From Variovorax sp. Root473 (GTDB taxonomy: Bacteria > Pseudomonadota > Gammaproteobacteria > Burkholderiales > Burkholderiaceae_C), in assembly GCF_001426505.1 (NCBI RefSeq), contig NZ_LMEV01000002.1, forward strand, positions 36,023 through 100,022: 64,000 bases of DNA, read 5' to 3'. Below, in pieces: positions 61,979 through 64,000 of the stretch (position 1 is the stretch's first letter; every line of letters begins with the position of its first letter). A model generated the notes under the pieces. That model was not told where the DNA came from and did no database searches. It saw only the letters and a list, made by a program, of their open reading frames with translations. A program made the translations under genes and the position numbers.

Positions 61979-63034
61979 CTACGGGAGGTTCTCGCGAAAG
62001 ATCACCTGGCTGCGCGTGGCTTCCACGCCGCTCAGCACTTCGCGCTTGTCTCGCAGGTTGGTGAAGATGCGCACGCAGTTCATCAGCGTGGTGTGCGGGC
62101 TCTGCGTGATCACCGCGTCCATGCTGCCGTCGATGAGGAGTGCGCGCGTGTCGGGCGTGAGGCCGTGGCCGATGAAGACCACCTTCTGCTCGCGCCCCGC
62201 TTCCTTCAGCGCGCGCGCCACGCCGTCCGACGCGCCGCCGATGTTGTAAATGCCGCCCATGTCGGGGTGCTGTTCCAGCAGCGCGCGGGTCTGGCGGTAG
62301 TTTTTGCCCGCATCGTCCTGGCCTTCACGCAGGCCCACGACCTCGAGCTTGGAGAACATCTCGTCGATGACATGCAGGAAGCCGGCTTCGCGCTCCTCGT
62401 GCGCCTTGTAGCTCAGGCTACCCGCGATGAGCGCGACCTTCGCGGCGCGTGCGCCGATGAAACGGCCGATGAGATAACCCGCCGTGCGGCCGGCCGCGCG
62501 GTTGTCGAGCCCCACGAACGCGGCGCGTTCGGAGTTCGACAGGTCCGAGATCAGCGTCACCACCGGCAGCCCGCGCGCGGCCAGTGCGGCCACCGCTTCG
62601 CGCACCGCGGGATGCTCCAGCGCCATCATCGCGATGCCGTCGCAGCGCTGGCCGTGCTTGCGCAATGCGTCCGCCAACTCATGCGGATTGAAGCTCTCGA
62701 TGAACACCGTGCGGCACTGCACGTTGAACGGCGCCCAGTGCTCCTGCGAGTAACCCACCATGTCGCCCAGCATTCGGATGAAGCGGTTGGTGCCCGCGGG
62801 CAGCAGGAACACGAGCCGCAGCGGTGGCGGCGTCAGCGCTGCATAAAGCTCGGGCCCCGGCAGGTAGTCAAGCTCGCCTGCGGCCTTGAGGACGCGCTGC
62901 ACCGTGGCGTCGCGCACGCCGGGCCGGCGGTTGAGCACGCGATCGACCGTGGCGGTCGACACCTGCGCCGCACGCGCAATGTCGACCACGCGCGCGCGAC
63001 GCGCGTCGGAAGGAGGTGAAGGGTTATCCCGCAT
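61979..63034 (-). CDS. LacI family transcriptional regulator
   Basis: The 351-residue product has a helix-turn-helix (VVDIARAAQVSTATVDRVLN) and a periplasmic-binding-type domain (AGFLHVIDEMFSKLEVVGLR). The recognition helix has TVDRVLN where most have TVSRVLN. It is divergent from the TRAP binding-protein gene. A decayed copy of its C-terminal part lies at 57043-57360. Confidence 0.93.
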   Translation of the reverse strand: MRDNPSPPSDARRARVVDIARAAQVSTATVDRVLNRRPGVRDATVQRVLKAAGELDYLPGPELYAALTPPPLRLVFLLPAGTNRFIRMLGDMVGYSQEHWAPFNVQCRTVFIESFNPHELADALRKHGQRCDGIAMMALEHPAVREAVAALAARGLPVVTLISDLSNSERAAFVGLDNRAAGRTAGYLIGRFIGARAAKVALIAGSLSYKAHEEREAGFLHVIDEMFSKLEVVGLREGQDDAGKNYRQTRALLEQHPDMGGIYNIGGASDGVARALKEAGREQKVVFIGHGLTPDTRALLIDGSMDAVITQSPHTTLMNCVRIFTNLRDKREVLSGVEATRSQVIFRENLP

Positions 63035-63070
63035 ACATCAAAAACCATCAAAATCAAGTTTGACCCGGAT

Positions 63071-63128
63071 GATGCATCCTTTTATCTTCGCTGTGGCCCG
63101 AATCCGCCGATGCATCAGATTGCATCAA
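63071..63128. promoter_or_regulatory. Repeated GATGCATC sites before the TRAP gene
   Basis: GATGCATC occurs at 63071 and 63109 (38-base spacing), and a related GATTGCATCAA lies at 63118. All are in the gap between the divergent LacI and TRAP genes. They are self-complementary and fit LacI-type operators, so LacI is the likely binder. Confidence 0.6.
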
Positions 63129-63159
63129 CCGCATTCCGAAGATCCTGGAGACAAAAGAC

Positions 63160-64000
63160 ATGACCTCGTTCACCCGCCTGAACCGCCGCGGTGCCTTGCG
63201 CACGCTTTCCGCCCTCCCCGCCGCGGGCATCGTCTCGGCTGTGCCGCGTATCGCGCGCGCCGCGGAGTTCTCCTACAAGTACGGCAACAACCTGCCGCTG
63301 AGCCATCCGCTGAACATCCGCGCGCAAGAAGCCGCGGACCGCATCGCCAAGGAAACCAAGGGCCGGGTCGAGATCAAGATCTTCCCGAACAACCAACTGG
63401 GCGGCGACACCGACATGCTCGCGCAGGTGCGCTCGGGCGGCATCGAGTTCTTCACGCCCTCGGCGCTCGTCATCGCCACGCTGGTGCCGGTGGCGGCCAT
63501 CAACGCGGTGGGCTTTGCGTTCAACGACTACAGCCAGGTGTGGGCCGCGATGGACGGCAAGGTGGGCGCGCACGTGCGCGGTGCCATTGCCAAGTCGCGC
63601 CTCTATGCCTTCGAGAAGATGTGGGACAACGGCTTTCGCCAGACCACCAGCAGCAAGGCCGCCGTCGCGAATGCCAAGGACATGGACGGCCTGAAGATCC
63701 GCGTGCCGGTGAGCCCGCTGTCGATCTCGATGTTCAAGGGCCTGGGCGCCGCGCCCGCGAGCCTGCAGTTCAGCGAGGTGTATTCCGCGCTGCAAACCAA
63801 GATCGTTGATGCGCAGGAGAACCCGCTGCCGATCATCCAGGTCGCCAAGCTCTTCGAGGTGCAGAAATTCTGCTCGCTCACCAACCACATCTGGGACGGC
63901 TACTGGTTCATCGCCAACGGCCGCGCGTGGGACGCTCTGCCTGCCGACCTGAAGACCATCGTCGCGCGCGCCATCAACGACGCCGGCATGCAGCAGCGTG
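63160..64000 (+). CDS. TRAP transporter substrate-binding protein DctP, N-terminal part
   Basis: The visible 280 residues have a signal with twin-arginine-like residues (Arg9, Arg10 in RLNRRGALRTL) and a DctP core (SHPLNIRAQEAADRIAKETK, NNQLGGDTDMLAQVRSGGIE). The C-terminus lies past the right edge. TRAP systems import acids such as dicarboxylates or sugar acids. ATG 63160 follows GGAGACAAAAGAC. The other TRAP subunits are not visible in this window. Confidence 0.93.
   Translation, partial: MTSFTRLNRRGALRTLSALPAAGIVSAVPRIARAAEFSYKYGNNLPLSHPLNIRAQEAADRIAKETKGRVEIKIFPNNQLGGDTDMLAQVRSGGIEFFTPSALVIATLVPVAAINAVGFAFNDYSQVWAAMDGKVGAHVRGAIAKSRLYAFEKMWDNGFRQTTSSKAAVANAKDMDGLKIRVPVSPLSISMFKGLGAAPASLQFSEVYSALQTKIVDAQENPLPIIQVAKLFEVQKFCSLTNHIWDGYWFIANGRAWDALPADLKTIVARAINDAGMQQR

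Overview
The window is very GC-rich and densely coded on both strands, with long operons whose genes often overlap by 4 bases (ATGA or GTGA). It carries nine intact Bug/TctC-type solute-binding proteins. Together with LysR, IclR, GntR, MocR and LacI regulators beside small catabolic operons, this points to a betaproteobacterium of the Burkholderiales, most likely Comamonadaceae (Variovorax-like). That assignment is inference from gene content only. I saw no rRNA, tRNA or CRISPR.

Layout. 1-3005: tctA (partial) and tctB of a tripartite tricarboxylate transporter with an OmpR-type two-component system, next to a decayed Bug gene (about 3190-3436). 3513-12555: two related operons around one LysR gene. 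The first encodes a TPP enzyme, a Bug protein, a hydroxypyruvate-isomerase-like TIM barrel, a lipocalin-like protein, an MDR reductase and an SDR. The second encodes a paralogous TIM barrel and Bug pair. Both carry the same 34-bp promoter element. 12682-18989: esterase lipoprotein, Bug, DUF1254 protein and CoA-transferase, divergent from a LysR gene across a perfect inverted repeat.

19089-28926: a divergent amino-compound locus. The left arm has a DapA-family lyase, ABC binding protein, ABC permease, hydantoinase and GntR regulator. The right arm has a 984-residue fused iron-sulfur/FAD oxidoreductase, an M20 hydrolase and the ABC ATPase. A GTATACGTATAC palindrome lies between the arms. 29621-32765: FAD oxidoreductase, Bug and GntR, with a GntR-type palindrome. 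33153-39236: histidinol-dehydrogenase-like (HpsN-type) enzyme, SDR, LacI, two tandem Bug genes and an HpcH/HpaI aldolase behind two LacI-type operators. 39266-40045: remnants of an iron-containing alcohol dehydrogenase and an IS3-family transposase.

40132-49430: IclR regulator divergent from an operon of three Bug genes, enoyl-CoA hydratase, NDP-forming acyl-CoA synthetase, enol-lactonase-like hydrolase and MmgE/PrpD protein. 49460-57002: MocR regulator divergent from a complete seven-gene Nit1C cluster (nitrilase, radical SAM, GNAT, AIR-synthase-like, flavoprotein and two small proteins), with TTGATYGCAT repeats between them. 57043-63034: a decayed copy of a LacI gene, a BTAD/AAA regulator divergent from a cupin and a methyltransferase, and then the intact LacI gene. 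The window ends inside a TRAP transporter binding protein at 63160.

The overall theme is scavenging of organic acids and nitrogen compounds. Each operon pairs its own periplasmic binding protein and local regulator with a short catabolic route. Only one TctAB membrane pair is visible for ten Bug-type loci.
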